The notes below the pieces were generated by a model. That model was not told the DNA's origin. It did no database searches and was given only the letters and a program-made list of their open reading frames with translations. A stretch of 64,000 bases of DNA. It comes from Pseudomonas paeninsulae. GTDB taxonomy: Bacteria; Pseudomonadota; Gammaproteobacteria; Pseudomonadales; Pseudomonadaceae. The stretch spans positions 838,001-902,000 of the forward strand of contig NZ_CP141799.1 in assembly GCF_035621475.1 (NCBI RefSeq). Direction: 5' to 3'. Position numbers and translations under genes: made by a program. Positions 28,219 to 36,207 of this stretch are shown here, one piece after another. The stretch's first letter is position 1, and each line of letters opens with the position of its first letter.

Positions 28219-28248
28219 ATACTTACGTTCATGAATGTTTGTAAGTGA
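28219..28248. promoter_or_regulatory. TtgR-type operator between ttgA and ttgR
   Basis: An inverted repeat with arms ACTTAC (28221-28226) and GTAAGT (28241-28246) around a CATGAATG core. It closely resembles the known TtgR operator of Pseudomonas putida, in which similar ACTTAC/GTAA arms surround CATGAATG. It lies between the two divergent starts, where repression of both promoters is expected. Confidence 0.8.
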
Positions 28249-28357
28249 TTTTTAATACGCACAAGCAACAAAATGTAAAACTCAGCCAAAGGCTCAATGA
28301 AAGCCTTGCCTGCTAACAGCTTCATGCGTGAAGCCATCCTGATTGAGGGTTACTGCC

Positions 28358-28990
28358 ATGGTTCGTCGTACCAAAGAGGAGGCTCAGCAGACGCGCTGCC
28401 AGATACTCGAGGCGGCCGAAAAGGCTTTCTATGAGCGCGGCATATCGCGCACCACGCTGGCAGAAATTGCCAGCATTGCCGGCGTCACTCGCGGGGCGAT
28501 CTACTGGCATTTCCAGGACAAGGCTGGCCTGATCCAGGCCATGCTGGATAGCTTGCACGAGCCGCTGGATGAGCTGGCCAAGGCGGGCGAGAGCCCGGAT
28601 GAGGTCGACCCCTTGGGCTGCATGCGCCAGCTGTTGATCACCTTGTTGCAACGGGTTGCGCTGGATCCGAAAACCCGCCGGATCACCGAAATTCTCTTTC
28701 ACCGCTGCGAACTCACCGATGAGATGAGCGACCTGCGGCAACAGCGTCAAACCGATAGCGTGGAATGCAACGGCCGCATCGACCAGTCGCTGCGTAATGC
28801 GGTCCACCGCAAGCAACTCCCGGCAACCTTGAACACGGCACGCGCGGCAATCTGCCTGCATGCATACATCGATGGCCTCCTCAGCCAGTGGCTGCTGGTG
28901 CCGGAAAGCTTCTCGCTGCAGCGCGATGCCGAACTGCTGGTCGATAGCGCCCTCGACATGTTGCGAGAAAGCCAGGCGCTGCGCAGGTAA
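28358..28990 (+). CDS. ttgR: TtgR-like TetR-family repressor
   Basis: A 210-residue repressor, the same length as TtgR. The ATG at 28358 gives [21 protein letters not shown], the conserved start of the AcrR/TtgR group. The helix-turn-helix is [22 protein letters not shown] (about 30-51). The C-terminal domain should bind hydrophobic inducers such as flavonoids, phenolics and antibiotics, releasing ttgABC. It is divergent from ttgA. Confidence 0.92.
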   Translation: MVRRTKEEAQQTRCQILEAAEKAFYERGISRTTLAEIASIAGVTRGAIYWHFQDKAGLIQAMLDSLHEPLDELAKAGESPDEVDPLGCMRQLLITLLQRVALDPKTRRITEILFHRCELTDEMSDLRQQRQTDSVECNGRIDQSLRNAVHRKQLPATLNTARAAICLHAYIDGLLSQWLLVPESFSLQRDAELLVDSALDMLRESQALRR

Positions 28991-29365
28991 GGCGGCGTTT
29001 GCTGCGGCTGCAGCCAGGTTTACTTGAGAGCCTGGTATGTGTCTTCAGGTTTTCCGGGTGGCGCTTTCCGGCTGCAGCGTGACTGAGTAGAGGAACAGGT
29101 CCTGTCCATGCGCTCGCCCAACATTCTCTGCACTGTACGCAGGTTGGCGGTCATGCTCGGGTAGCACGCGCAGGTAGTTGATGGCAACGCCGTTATCGCG
29201 CGCCAGGTCTTCATAGAAACGTACCCGTTCATGGTGCTGCAGCCAGACACTCGGCAATAACTGACCTGTTTTGTGCCCCTCTCCCCAGCTCAGGCGACTG
29301 CGCTATCCGACTTCCCGGGTAAGCGCTGCCAGAGCATCCCCCCGATGGCCTGTTGACGTTTCACC

Positions 29366-29440
29366 TAGACGGTCACAGGCAATCCATGCGCATCGACGAC
29401 CTGGTGGATCTTGCTGGGCTGGCCCGCGCGGCTGTTGCCA
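29366..29440 (-). pseudogene. IS5/IS427-type transposase fragment
   Basis: About 25 codons on the minus strand read IGNSRAGQPSKIHQVVDAHGLPVTV and then stop. The GxSRxGxxxKIHxxVDAxGxP pattern is characteristic of IS5-group transposases. No ends or remaining parts are visible, so it is a relic. Confidence 0.4.
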
Positions 29441-29745
29441 ATGGCATCAGGACGATTACTGGTTGGGGAGCGCTCACCCGCATCCGCTAGCGCATCCCTG
29501 AATGTTGCCGCTGCAGCGCTCGTGGTTGCGTATGGGTTCTTGTTGGCGTCGTGAGTCCCTTCTGTTTCAACCGTTACCAGGACCTGAATGGCTGCTCGCC
29601 CGGGCGCTACTGCCCCGTCAGCCGGTTTGGTGGAGGGGATAGCCATTTGCCGAGGCGGTGCGCGTGCGGCCTGGGGTTCAAGTCGACCGCATGCGCAACG
29701 AGTCCTGACATGCGGTCATTGACACTGGGGCTGACAGCGCTATTC

Positions 29746-29776
29746 TCGTTGTGTGGGAAAATTTCCCACACAACGA
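29746..29776. repeat. Perfect 31-bp palindrome (15-bp arms)
   Basis: The left arm TCGTTGTGTGGGAAA (29746-29760) and its exact complement (29762-29776) flank a single A. No run of T follows, so it is not a typical terminator. It lies about 155 bp upstream of the Gly/His/Asp repeat gene and could be an operator or a relic of a mobile element. Confidence 0.75.
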
Positions 29777-29932
29777 TGCTAGCTGGCTCCGAAGGATCGT
29801 GCGGGAACTGCAGTTGTACATTCATGTTGCAGATAGATGACCGCGCTGGTTGGCTGGCCGCTCCAATAGGCGGCTGACTGGTTATTGCATTCGATACGGG
29901 GATGATTACGCACCCCCAAACGGAGGTTCATC

Positions 29933-30688
29933 ATGCTTCTGAAGAAATGTGTGTTGGCTCTAGCAATTGGCGGAATCCTGTCGGCATCTACCGTGCTGGT
30001 GCCGGATTACATCGGTGGTTTTTCCAGTGTGTATGCCAAAGAGGGTGGCAGCGGCGGTGGCGGCGGCGGCGGTCACGGCGGTGACGGCGGCGGTCGCGGT
30101 GGTGACGGTGGCGGTCGCGGTGGTGACGGCGGCGGTCACGGTGGCGGCGGCGGCGGTCACGGCGGTGACGGCGGTGGTCGCGGTGGTGACGGCGGCGGTC
30201 ACGGTGGCGACGGCGGCGGTCGCGGCGGTGACGGAGGCGGTCACGGCGGGCGCGGCGGCGACGGCGACGGTCGCGGCGGCGATGGAGGCGGTCACGGCGG
30301 GCGCGGCGACGACGGCAACAGTGGTCCAGGGAGCGCGAACAGCGGACGTGGCCATGACGGACGTGGTCATGACAATGATGCGGATCACGAGGCCGGCGGA
30401 CCGCACGGCGTCGGTCACGGTGCGGACGACGGTCCTGACCATGACGTCGGCGAGGCCCATGGTGTAGGCCACGGTGCGGACGACGGTCCCGACCATGACG
30501 TCGGCGAGGCTCATGGTGTAGGTCACGGTGCGGACGACGGTCCCGACCATGACGTCGGCGAGGCCCATGGTGTAGGTCACGGTGCGGACGACGGTCCCGA
30601 CCATGACATGGGCGAGGTCCATGGTGTCGGCCACGGTGCGGATGACGGCCCCAACCATGATGTTGGCGACGACCGCTCTGGGGCTTGA
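29933..30688 (+). CDS. Secreted Gly/His/Asp-rich tandem-repeat protein
   Basis: A 251-residue protein from an ATG preceded by GGAGG. Residues 1-35 form a signal peptide (ending VYA before KEGG). Residues 37-130 are built from short units such as HGGDGGGR. Residues 158-247 are five tandem 18-residue repeats of HGVGHGADDGPDHDVGEA, starting at 158, 176, 194, 212 and 230, with almost no drift. There is no cysteine in the mature part. The composition (Gly, Asp, His, Arg, no hydrophobic core) implies a disordered extracellular or periplasmic protein that could bind divalent metals or coat a surface. I recognise no named family. A strong hairpin terminator follows, so it is a single-gene unit. Confidence 0.75.
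   Translation: MLLKKCVLALAIGGILSASTVLVPDYIGGFSSVYAKEGGSGGGGGGGHGGDGGGRGGDGGGRGGDGGGHGGGGGGHGGDGGGRGGDGGGHGGDGGGRGGDGGGHGGRGGDGDGRGGDGGGHGGRGDDGNSGPGSANSGRGHDGRGHDNDADHEAGGPHGVGHGADDGPDHDVGEAHGVGHGADDGPDHDVGEAHGVGHGADDGPDHDVGEAHGVGHGADDGPDHDMGEVHGVGHGADDGPNHDVGDDRSGA
30041..30322 (+). repeat. Low-complexity GGN-type repeat encoding Gly-rich segment
   Basis: Irregular tandem units of about 24 bp, consisting largely of ggc, ggt, gac and cac codons. They encode alternating HGGDGGGR-like modules inside the secreted repeat protein. Because of the repeat, several frames are open on both strands here; only the frame with a signal peptide is credible. Confidence 0.85.
30404..30673 (+). repeat. Five tandem 54-bp repeats
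   Basis: Five contiguous copies of a 54-bp unit encode the 18-residue HGVGHGADDGPDHDVGEA module. Differences between units are few single-base changes, mostly silent, which suggests recent expansion by slippage or unequal recombination. There are no spacers, so it is not a CRISPR. Confidence 0.9.
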
Positions 30689-30705
30689 CTAGTCGCTCCA
30701 GTTGT

Positions 30706-30738
30706 CCACAAAGCCCGGAGTTCCTCCGGGTTTTGTGG
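30706..30738 (+). terminator. Rho-independent terminator after the repeat-protein gene
   Basis: A 15-bp stem (CCACAAAGCCCGGAG paired with its complement, one G-U pair) and a three-base loop, starting 17 bases after the stop codon. The T-tract is short and lies in the descending arm. Confidence 0.7.
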
Positions 30739-30873
30739 TGTTGGATCGGTAACGTAAACGGTTGTAGTGTTCTAGGTGATGGCGGCGGGATGGCCGAAAA
30801 TCTCCAGCGCAGCACTGGGCTGACCGCTTAGGGGAGACACCCCGCTCGTTACTATTCTTAAGGAATGCGTTGA

Positions 30874-31728
30874 ATGTCATTGCCCACCTTGCCTCCCTCC
30901 TTGTTGCCGGCGCTGCAGTACGTCATGCGCCCATTAGTGAGGTTGATGCTCAGGAAGGGGGTCACCTTTACCAATTTTGCCGAATTGCTCAAACAGATAT
31001 TCGTTGATGTCGCCGAGCGCGAATTCCGCCTCGACGACAAGCCCCCGACTGACAGCAGAATCAGCCTGCTGACGGGTGTGCATCGCAAGGATGTCAGGCG
31101 CCTGCGTGCCAAGGAGGTCGGTCAGGGGGCCAGCCTGCCAGAGGCCGTTTCGTTTGGCGCTCACTTGGTCAGTGTCTGGCTGAACAATACGCCGTTTTGC
31201 GCGCAACCCGGCCAACCGCTGCCCCTGGCTCGCCTGGCTAGCAATGGCGCTGAGTGCTCGTTTGATGGGTTGGTCGCTCAGGTCAGCAAGGATATCCGTG
31301 CTCGCGTTGTGCTGGACGAGTGGCTGCGCCTGGGCATTGTGCGTATAGACGATCAGGATCGGGTCCACCTGGAGACGATGGCGTTCATTCCGCAAAGTGG
31401 CTTTGACGAGAAGGCCGCCTATTTTCAGCATAACCTCCACGACCATGCCTGCGCCGCCGTGCACAACCTGACCGAAGGTGGAGAGCCTTTCTTCGAGCGC
31501 AGTGTCCACTACGACAGTCTGTCACCCGCCGCTGTCTTGCAACTGCGTGAAGCCGTCAGGGCCGAAGGTATGCAGATGCTGATCGGCTTCAACCAGCTGG
31601 CCGCCGGGCTGGAAGAACGGGACGTTGCGACCCCCGACGCCAGGCAGCGCATTACCATCGGCCTTTACTTCTACACTGAACCCAGCCCGCCAGCAGTCTC
31701 CACTCCGACCACGGCCAGCTCACCATGA
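30874..31728 (+). CDS. DUF6502-like conserved hypothetical protein
   Basis: A 284-residue protein without signal peptide. The first 90 residues (ALQYVMRPLVRLMLRKGVTFTNFAELLKQIFVDVAEREF, then SRISLLTGVHRKDVRRLR) have the look of the DUF6502 family, with a helix-turn-helix-like segment at about 60-80. A transcription-regulatory role is possible but unproven. Its stop overlaps the start of the next gene (ATGA), so the two are coupled. Confidence 0.7.
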   Translation: MSLPTLPPSLLPALQYVMRPLVRLMLRKGVTFTNFAELLKQIFVDVAEREFRLDDKPPTDSRISLLTGVHRKDVRRLRAKEVGQGASLPEAVSFGAHLVSVWLNNTPFCAQPGQPLPLARLASNGAECSFDGLVAQVSKDIRARVVLDEWLRLGIVRIDDQDRVHLETMAFIPQSGFDEKAAYFQHNLHDHACAAVHNLTEGGEPFFERSVHYDSLSPAAVLQLREAVRAEGMQMLIGFNQLAAGLEERDVATPDARQRITIGLYFYTEPSPPAVSTPTTASSP

Positions 31729-33086
31729 ACACTGCCTCGCGCCTTCTATGTGCCTTAGCCTTCATTTGCGCCCCGTTCCTGCTTGCGTCGTCGCTGAACG
31801 CTGCTCCCGCTTGCCTTGAGCCGGGTGGCATGGGCGGGACAGGCGCCGTTGCCACCGGAGGGGTAGGCGGTACCGGTGCGCCTGCTGATGAAGGTGGCAT
31901 TGGTGGTACGGGCATTGTGGGCACCATCACCGGGTTTGGTTCCATCTGTGTCAACGGCATGGAAGTACACTTCGATAGCAAGGTTTCGCTCAGCGAGAAC
32001 GGCGTCCCCGCCAGCAGCAGCCAGTTGGCTATTGGTCAAGTCGTGGCGGTGGAGGCCGGCAGGTCACGCAGAGGACTGGAGGCGCGCAGCATTGCCATCC
32101 TGCATGCCTATGAAGGCCCCATTACCGATAGGGAAGCGGGCTCTGCCTCAATGCGGGTGATGGGGCAGTCCGTGCGCGTTGCTCCAGGCGCGCGCGTGGC
32201 CGAAGGGCTGCGCATCGGCGAGTCGGTACGGGTCAGTGGACTGCGCAATGCCCAGGGCGAAGTAGTCGCCAGCCGGATCGATCGGGCGCCGAACCTGGAG
32301 CAGGTCAGCGCCATTGGCGCCATCGCGCGAGCCGGTGACCTTCACGGGCTGGTCCTGAGCAAGCCGCTGGCGCCCAGCCGCGAGGTCCTGGTGCGCGGAA
32401 CCTGGGATGGCAGGCAGTTGAATGTTGTCCAGACGCGTAGCGACCCAGGCATGCCCTTCGCCGGACGGGTGCGTAATGCGCTGGTAGAGGGATTGGTGCG
32501 TGGACAGCAGGGCGATCGCATTGAGTTCGGTGGCTTCACTGCCTATGTGGATCGCAGCACCTCCTATTCCGGCGGGCAGGCCGCCGACCTTGCGGTCGAT
32601 CAGCGTATCCGGGTGACCGGCGTGTTCGACAAGGGGCGGGAAATCCGGGCCGAGCGCATCGAATTCTCCCGGGAGCAGCCCGCAACCTCCATCCGGCAGG
32701 ATTCCGACCACGGCTCGTCTACGGCAGAAACCGAGCAGCACGAGAGTAAAGGCTCCGACCGGGACGGCTATGAGTCACGCGAGCGCAGCGACGATGGCGA
32801 GACAAGGGAGAAAATCGAGCGGAGGCAGGAGTCCGCTTCCGGCGACCTGGAGCGTCGCGAGCGGATAGAAACACGCGAATCCGACGACCGCTTGGAAACT
32901 CGGGAGCGGATTGAGGTTTTCGAGAATGGTGTGCGGGTAGAGCGAATCGAGAGAATCGAGAAAATCGAAAAGCCGGACCGCGCGGATAAACCAGAACGGA
33001 TTGAGCGCGTAGAACGTGTGGACAAGCCTGAACGCGTCGAGCGAGCAGACCGGGTTGAGCGGCTGGATCACTCGGGGCCTCACTAG
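31725..33086 (+). CDS. DUF5666 exported protein with Glu/Arg-repeat tail
   Basis: A 453-residue protein. The signal peptide ends near residue 27 (LNA). The mature N-terminus has GGMGGTG/GGVGGTG/GGIGGTG repeats, then VGTITGFGSICVNGMEVHFD, the start of DUF5666 beta domains of which several copies follow up to about residue 325. From about 330 to the end the sequence is highly charged, with repeats such as ERIERIEKIEKPDRADKPER that may form a single long helix or coiled coil. It is probably a surface or periplasmic protein; function is unknown. It is co-translated with the DUF6502 gene. Confidence 0.75.
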   Translation: MNTASRLLCALAFICAPFLLASSLNAAPACLEPGGMGGTGAVATGGVGGTGAPADEGGIGGTGIVGTITGFGSICVNGMEVHFDSKVSLSENGVPASSSQLAIGQVVAVEAGRSRRGLEARSIAILHAYEGPITDREAGSASMRVMGQSVRVAPGARVAEGLRIGESVRVSGLRNAQGEVVASRIDRAPNLEQVSAIGAIARAGDLHGLVLSKPLAPSREVLVRGTWDGRQLNVVQTRSDPGMPFAGRVRNALVEGLVRGQQGDRIEFGGFTAYVDRSTSYSGGQAADLAVDQRIRVTGVFDKGREIRAERIEFSREQPATSIRQDSDHGSSTAETEQHESKGSDRDGYESRERSDDGETREKIERRQESASGDLERRERIETRESDDRLETRERIEVFENGVRVERIERIEKIEKPDRADKPERIERVERVDKPERVERADRVERLDHSGPH

Positions 33087-33281
33087 AGGCGAGATCGAGC
33101 CCTGCCGGAGGCAGGCATATGCCCGAACGGATTAGAGATAGCCGGCTACGCTAAGCAAGGCGGATGTCCACTCCGCTTGTCTGACCGGGGAACAGGGGTG
33201 ATCGGGCTCCATGAAGGTTCTGTCAGGGTAGGGCAATGATCGTGAACTGAACTTCGATGTCTGGATTGCAACGAGGTAACC

Positions 33282-34034
33282 ATGAAAATCGCTCGCATGA
33301 TCTTGCCAGGCCTGTGGCTATCCCTGGCCTTGCCAACCATGGCCGAGGATTTCACGATCTCGACGGGGCTTGATTACTCGCGGGGGAAATATGGGACCCC
33401 GACCACCAGCGAGACCTGGTATGTCCCGGTGATCGCTAGGTATGAAACCGGTTCCATGATTTACAAGTTAACCATCCCGTACCTGCGTATCACCAATCCC
33501 GCGGTGGGACCGGATGGCGAACCCTTGGCGGGGGACTGCGGCAGCGTTGAAAGCGGCTTGGGTGACACTGTGGCCAGCGCGGGTTTCGCGCTGTTGGACG
33601 GTAGTCGGGGGGATGGGCTGATGGTGGATCTGGTTGGCAAGATAAAGCTGCCGACGGCCGATGAAGACAACTGTCTCGGCACCGGCAAAACCGATTACTC
33701 CGCCCAGATCGACCTCGCGCAGGCCTTCGGCGCAATCAGCGGCTTTGCCACGCTGGGCTGGAAGAAGTTCGGCGACCCATCGGGAACGGACTTCCGCGAT
33801 CCGATTTTTGTCTCGCTCGGCTTTGTTACCCGACTTGCTCCTGCGACTTCCGTGGGAGCGGTCTATGACTGGCGACAGAAAGTGACCTCCGGTGGCGATG
33901 AGACTCAGGAGTTCACCCTGTTCCTGACCCAAAGGCTCAACCCCTCCTGGAAGGTCCAGTTGTACGCGCTCAAAGGCTTTTCCGATGCCAGCCCCGACTC
34001 CGGCGGTGGGTTGCTGCTCAGCCACTCGTTCTGA
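33282..34034 (+). CDS. Predicted outer-membrane beta-barrel (MetA-like transporter family)
   Basis: A 250-residue protein with a signal peptide ending TMA before EDFTISTGLDYSRGKYG. Alternating aromatic/aliphatic strands run to a C-terminal LLLSHSF, the terminal-Phe signature of outer-membrane barrels. Two internal cysteines (DCGSVE, DNCLGTG) are probably disulfide bonded. It lies 195 bp after the DUF5666 gene on the same strand and could be co-expressed. A role in uptake of small organics is possible but not shown. Confidence 0.7.
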   Translation: MKIARMILPGLWLSLALPTMAEDFTISTGLDYSRGKYGTPTTSETWYVPVIARYETGSMIYKLTIPYLRITNPAVGPDGEPLAGDCGSVESGLGDTVASAGFALLDGSRGDGLMVDLVGKIKLPTADEDNCLGTGKTDYSAQIDLAQAFGAISGFATLGWKKFGDPSGTDFRDPIFVSLGFVTRLAPATSVGAVYDWRQKVTSGGDETQEFTLFLTQRLNPSWKVQLYALKGFSDASPDSGGGLLLSHSF

Positions 34035-34097
34035 ATCGCGGGCATGCCTGAATGTTGACGCCGCCTCAAGGCTGGATTCAGCGTTCTGGAGCGCTTA

Positions 34098-36007
34098 GTG
34101 CGCCAGTTAAAGCTGGCGGAGGATAGTCGATGAAAGTTCGATACTGATAAGAAATGGCGAATCAACCAGACCCCGAGTCATGCATGTTGCACCGTGAGGT
34201 GCAGGGTGAAGCGTTGACAGGGGAAACCGATGGGCCAGCCATTGAGCCGCGTAATCACAAGTTCGGGATGCCGATGCTGTTAAGCGAAGCAGAAGGCAAC
34301 ACGGAGCATGGCGTTTTACGCCAGTCATGCTCTGATCCCGCGCGGTCGGAGACCCTGTGCACGTCGGGAAGTCCTTCGCACAGAAACTGGGAGATCTCAG
34401 CGGCGCCCGGTGCGCAAGCACCGGGCGGAGCAGGAAAGGCCAAAAGCCATAACCCTGCTGTTCACGTCGCTGAGAAGTCGGATACGTCCGTAGTACCTGA
34501 GAAGCCATCGAACAAAGGGCCTGGCCCTGCGGAGATAGTGGAGGAAAGGGACGTAGCCAAGGGAAACACCGAGAAGAACCCCGTGCCCCGGACACTGAGC
34601 CGGATCAGTTGCACGTCGATGGGACTTGAAGGTGTACGTGAAGCAGCCCGAAGGAACAAGGGCATGCAGTTCACGGCATTGCTGCACCACATCACACCGC
34701 AGTTATTGGAGCAGAGCTTTTATGCCCTGCGCCGCGATGCAGCGGTGGGCGTGGACGGCATGTCGTGGCGAGAGTATGAGGAAGGTCTTCTCCAGCGGGT
34801 AACCGATTTGCACGCAAAGCTCCACAGCGGAGCCTATCGGGCAACGCCATCGCGGCGGGTCTACATTCCCAAAGCCGATGGCAGGCAGCGCCCGTTGGGT
34901 ATTGCCTCTTTGGAGGACAAGATCGTACAGCAGGCGGTTGTTACCGTTCTGAATGCGATCTATGAAGAGGACTTCCTGGGATTCTCATATGGGTTTCGAC
35001 CGGGACGCAGCCAGCACGATGCGCTGGATGCGTTGACGGTCGCGCTGAAGGGTCAGAAGGTGAACTGGATATTGGATGCGGATATCACGTCGTTCTTTGA
35101 TGAGATCGACCATGAATGGATGCTGATGTTTCTGGGACACCGGATTGCAGACCGGCGCATGCTCGGACTTATCTGCAAGTGGCTTCAAGCGGGTGTAATG
35201 GAGGATGGCCGTAGGGTGGCTGCGACCAAGGGGACTCCCCAAGGTGCAGTGATATCGCCGTTGCTGGCGAATATCTATCTTCACTACGTGCTGGATCTGT
35301 GGGCAAGGCAGTGGCGCCAGCGGCATGCCCGTGGCGATGTGATTGTCGTGCGTTACGCGGACGACAGCGTGGTGGGTTTCAGGACGCAATGGCAGGCTCA
35401 GCAGTTTCTGGTGCAGTTGCAGGAGCGGTTGGCCAGGTTCGGATTGTCCCTCAATGCCTCGAAAACACGACTGATTGAGTTTGGTCGTTTTGCTGCGAGA
35501 AATCGTAGGAAACGAGGTCTAGGCAAACCGGAGACGTTTGACTTCCTGGGCTTCACGCACTGTTGTAGTACCAACAGAAGCGGTGGTTTTCAAATACTGC
35601 GACTGACGGTCAAGAAGCGAATGCGTGCGACGCTGCTGGCTATTCGGGATGAGCTGAAACGTCGACGCCACGAGTCTGTTCACGCCGTGGGTCAGTGGCT
35701 TACCCGGGTGGTCAGGGGCTACTGCAACTACCACGCGGTGCCGGGGAACCTGATACGTCTTGGCGGTTTTCGTTCGGCGGTTTGCCGTCTATGGCGGCAA
35801 GCCCTCATACGTCGCAGCCAGCGCAATAGGCTCCAATGGTCACGCTACGGACGCCTCGCCGACCTCTACATACCTAAACCTAGAAATGCACATCCGTACC
35901 CTGAGGATCGCTTCGCGTCACATACCCGAGGCAGGAGCCGTATGCGGTAGTTCCGCACGTACGGATCTGTGCGGGGGGCGGCAGGTAACTGCCGTCCCTA
36001 CCGCGAC
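34098..36007 (+). mobile_element. Group II intron, about 1.9 kb
   Basis: The 5' end GTGCGCCAG (34098) matches the GUGYG consensus and forms a short stem (CGCCAG...CTGGCG). An intron-encoded reverse transcriptase/maturase follows. Domain V begins at the GAGCCGTATGCGG near 35935 with the base-paired CGCACGTACGG; the 3' end is about 36007 (CCTACCGCGAC). To its right lies a minus-strand chemoreceptor fragment. The 5' and 3' ends are estimates by eye. Confidence 0.78.
34538..35950 (+). CDS. ltrA: Group II intron reverse transcriptase/maturase
   Basis: I chose the GTG at 34538 (GGAG upstream), giving 470 residues starting VEERDVAKGNTEKN, which is the usual start of this subgroup; the open frame extends farther left into structured intron RNA. 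The reverse transcriptase palm carries the catalytic YADD. The thumb/maturase domain X follows (VVRGYCNYHAVPGN). No C-terminal HNH endonuclease is visible, so it belongs to an endonuclease-minus type. It assists splicing and retrohoming of its host intron. The ORF is intact. Confidence 0.88.
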   Translation: MEERDVAKGNTEKNPVPRTLSRISCTSMGLEGVREAARRNKGMQFTALLHHITPQLLEQSFYALRRDAAVGVDGMSWREYEEGLLQRVTDLHAKLHSGAYRATPSRRVYIPKADGRQRPLGIASLEDKIVQQAVVTVLNAIYEEDFLGFSYGFRPGRSQHDALDALTVALKGQKVNWILDADITSFFDEIDHEWMLMFLGHRIADRRMLGLICKWLQAGVMEDGRRVAATKGTPQGAVISPLLANIYLHYVLDLWARQWRQRHARGDVIVVRYADDSVVGFRTQWQAQQFLVQLQERLARFGLSLNASKTRLIEFGRFAARNRRKRGLGKPETFDFLGFTHCCSTNRSGGFQILRLTVKKRMRATLLAIRDELKRRRHESVHAVGQWLTRVVRGYCNYHAVPGNLIRLGGFRSAVCRLWRQALIRRSQRNRLQWSRYGRLADLYIPKPRNAHPYPEDRFASHTRGRSRMR

Positions 36008-36207
36008 CGTTTATCCGCCGGGGTGGACTGGCCAGGCTTTGGCCAACTGTACTGCAGCATGCCTTGGCCCGAGCTTTTGGCTATCTGCAGCATCTCCATA
36101 TTAATTGCCACCCCGTTAGTGTCCCTTAGGGCGCTGACATCTTGACCTTCGAGGCCGGGGTTGATGGGGTGCAACAGCATCTTTTGTGTCAGGCTCTGGA
36201 TAAAAAA

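Larger units (their letters stand above)
28991..29932. other. Degenerate intergenic region with gene and transposase remnants
   Basis: 942 bp without an intact gene. A 70-codon open frame on the minus strand at 29045-29257 (WLQHHERVRFYEDLARDNGV) looks like the tail of a protein I do not recognise. Around 29365-29440, minus strand, the translation SKIHQVVDAHGLPV resembles an IS5/IS427-type transposase segment that then hits a stop, so it is a decayed element. A perfect palindrome lies at 29746-29776. The final 100 bp hold the promoter and ribosome site of the next gene. Confidence 0.5.

Noticed and set aside
29960..30658. Minus-strand frames with Val/Thr/Ala- or Arg/His-repeat proteins across the repeat gene
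   Set aside because: They result from the repeat itself being open in several frames. They have no ribosome site, and only the plus-strand frame has a signal peptide and terminator.
30404..30673. Possible CRISPR array
   Set aside because: The 54-bp units are contiguous with no unique spacers and lie inside a coding frame.
34154..34537. Extra N-terminal 128 residues on the intron reverse transcriptase
   Set aside because: This stretch should be structured intron RNA; a GTG at 34538 with GGAG gives the usual family start.
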